Notes under the pieces: model-generated
The model's input: the letters and a program-made list of their open reading frames with translations, nothing else
What the model was told of the DNA's origin: nothing
The model's database searches: none
Program-made: the position numbers and the translations under genes
Part shown: piece after piece, positions 29,158 to 30,827 of the stretch
How positions within the stretch are numbered: the stretch's first letter is position 1
Layout of the letters: each line of letters opens with the position of its first letter
Assembly: GCA_900642245.1 (NCBI GenBank)
Contig: CAAAJI010000050.1
Span: 76,010-106,836 of the forward strand
DNA from: Fragilaria radians
Taxonomy: Eukaryota; Bacillariophyta; Fragilariophyceae; Fragilariales; Fragilariaceae
DNA: 30,827 bases
Direction of reading: 5' to 3'

Positions 29158-29685
29158 AAGTCAAGAAAAAGCAAAGTAATATTACAAATTAAAAATCTTT
29201 CCATCCAATTCTCTGCTCAAAAAGGCAGGGTTTCCGTATCAACACTCGTAATTTTTATCATTCATTTGTATGAGAACCAACATTACTCTGAAACTGCAAT
29301 CGTTGATCGAAAGAGAATAGTTTTCAACAAATTCAACACTAGCTTACTCTGAAATCATTGTCTCGAATGTTGAGCACATATTTACTTCTAGTTGGCTTCT
29401 TCTCTTCCCAATTAATCACATACTGCATATAAATAATGTGATAGTTTTTTTCGCTTGAAACCAAGATATTGATTCTTATTTTTTAATTCCTACTTAATAA
29501 ATTAAATCAAGTTTCATTCAATATCTGTTTCTTCCATGGAATAATTCATAGACAACAATGACAGTCACTTTTCTCTCTATTTTTCATTCATCAAGAATCA
29601 GGAGACTTGTCCGTATCAGTTGATATTTGGATACAATCCAAGATTACCAGCAAGTTTAAGGTCCTTTTTTGAAGTAGAAGGTTGT
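29158..29685. other. No gene recognised
   Basis: AT-rich sequence between two plus-strand Copia fragments. Nothing was identified; it may be decayed element sequence. Confidence 0.5.
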
Positions 29686-29790
29686 TTCTACTAAGGACAA
29701 CGCTCAAGGCAAATTAAATAACAGAGGAACACCCTGCATCTTTGTTGGCTACTATGTACATCATGCACATGAAGTAATGGAAAGCCATCA
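29686..29790 (+). pseudogene. Copia integrase C-terminal fragment, plus strand
   Basis: Encodes STKDNAQGKLNNRGTPCIFV and GYYVHHAHEV, matching the Copia integrase end (TK...Q.KL..RG...MF.GY...H..D.Y). Its orientation is opposite to the Copia fragments at 30170-30827. It abuts the M8 peptidase fragment that begins near 29800. Confidence 0.75.
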
Positions 29791-29799
29791 GAATCAATG

Positions 29800-30110
29800 G
29801 TCCAAGACAATGTTGACATCACAATTCACGAAGCTGCACATGTCTTGGGGATAAGTTCCATTTTCTATCGCTACTTTTGATACTACGAAACGGGAAAACC
29901 GACAACACCAAGACCTTTTCAGACATCTACACTGACATGTTGAGATGATGAAAATTGTGAAGTCGGAGTGAGCGGCGCTGACACTACGGTGCAGTTTGGT
30001 CACAAGTTCACAAGTGAGACGATTAGGAAAATTCGATGTCGTTCTTAGAAACCTATGGAATTTAGAAAGCTAAGGAAGAACAATGAACTATGCTCTAGAA
30101 ATTAATTCTA
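29800..30110 (+). pseudogene. Leishmanolysin-like (M8) peptidase fragment, copy 2
   Basis: The plus-strand frame encodes DNVDITIHEAAHVLGISS. It contains HEAAHVLG (from 29827), an intact HExxHxxG zinc-binding motif of metzincin peptidases, followed by IFYRYF and a TGA stop at 29878-29880. The other copy has TGG (W) at that codon. Then come ETGKPTTPRP, STLTC, a stop, and CEVGVSGADTTVQFG, with later pieces in other frames. The spacing fits the M8 family. The fragment is short and broken, and the third zinc ligand region is not seen, so no active enzyme is expected. Bases from 29858 on are shared with 19889 on. Confidence 0.55.
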
Positions 30111-30169
30111 TAACATGCAGAGATGGAGAAATTAGATCTTTGACTTTACCAAGCGCAGATACCATGCAA

Positions 30170-30827
30170 TTTCCAAAACTTGTTTCTAGGTCATCTCTTC
30201 AACTTCCTCTCACCATTTTTCACATTTTTGTGACATGATTCAAGGCTTTAGTTGAACAGCTGAAGCTGAGCTAGACAAGGCAATATTTATCTCATCAAGA
30301 AAGGTCCCCCCTCGTTGATTGATATCTTCATAACCCTCGAAGCTTCAGGGTTCCAAAATCTGCATATGTCGATAAGTTCTATCAATAGATTTTTTGTCTC
30401 TGGAATCTTCGTTAATAGTTTTATCGTTATTGACTTCTAAATTTAATTCATCATCCTCATAGCTATCTTGATCCTTTGCAGGACATTTCTTATTTAGCCA
30501 ATCCATGTAGCTCTTGTCTACTAGCAAACAACATCGCTGGAATTGATGATTTTCTTCCTTTCTATGTTTATCATCCTGTTGACATCCTTTGAATGATCAG
30601 CTGAATATCTCATAAACATACAGATAGTGCCGCGATTCTTCAACTTTGCTTGAATATCATTCTTTGTAGTGACAACCCCCAATTTACCAAATAGCTCTGC
30701 ACAGACAATGCCATTTAATTTGATAGTCCTCAACATCTCCATTCCAATATCAGAAGCGCCATCAAATTCTTCATCTGTCTTGGGAAGAGACAACCTTCTG
30801 TCCAATAAATACTTAAATCCACTCCTC
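30170..30827 (-). mobile_element. Second copy of the defective Copia element, cut by the window end
   Basis: From the window end downward, the minus strand encodes a Gag start (DRRLSLPKTDEEFDGASD), joined within a few codons to the integrase C-terminus (AELFGKLGVVTTKNDIQAKL, then GTICMFMRYSADHSKDVNRM). Next comes the linker (DKSYMDWLNKKCPAKDQDSY, then SIDRTYRHMQIL) and a CEKW stretch beginning the reverse transcriptase region. Gag body, protease and most of integrase are absent. It matches 20175-20827, and both copies continue into the same M8 fragment. An LTR would be expected just beyond the window. Confidence 0.8.

Overview
The window looks like nuclear DNA from a eukaryotic alga, most probably a diatom, possibly a pennate one. 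It is AT-rich and sparsely coding, with long single-exon genes and many decayed repeats. It has a DUF6824-type DNA-binding-like domain, LRR repeats of the 'LKVNSSLTSL' kind that I associate with diatoms and related stramenopiles, Copia retrotransposon fragments, piggyBac-type transposase remnants, and a fucosyltransferase-like gene with a signal anchor. No rRNA, tRNA or CRISPR was recognised. The species cannot be fixed from the sequence alone.

Only three genes look intact or nearly so. They are a 636-residue protein with a C-terminal DUF6824-like domain (6359-8269, +), an LRR protein (16736-17473, +, probably frameshifted near its end) and a 409-residue fucosyltransferase-like glycosyltransferase (27486-28715, +). 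Almost everything else is repeat-derived.

Layout. 1-740: AT-rich sequence with a head-to-head inverted duplication. 740-4640: a damaged unit made of block X, a piggyBac remnant, a truncated LRR pseudogene and a second X block. 4641-6358: mostly silent, with one broken minus-strand coding remnant. 6359-12762: the DUF6824 gene, a spacer with a decayed minus-strand gene, a piggyBac remnant and the approach to an LRR gene. 12763-12782: an assembly gap of 20 N. 12783-18125: the same order again, starting inside the DUF6824 gene's last codons and running into the LRR gene. The two flanks of the gap are about 95% alike by eye over some 4.6 kb, so the gap may be an unmerged overlap of two haplotypes rather than a tandem duplication. 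18460-19441: another minus-strand gene remnant. 19442-21180: a decayed LTR-flanked Copia element on the minus strand containing a fragment of a leishmanolysin-like (M8) peptidase gene. 21181-26400: mostly decayed sequence with several coding remnants, including a diverged DUF6824 copy. 27257-28715: the fucosyltransferase-like gene and its repeat-bearing upstream region. 28963-30827: plus-strand Copia fragments, then a second copy of the M8/Copia composite, cut by the window end.

The most interesting themes are the gap with overlapping flanks, the recurring piggyBac-LRR linkage, the M8 fragment locked into a Copia-derived composite present twice, and an unidentified minus-strand gene family with four remnants here.
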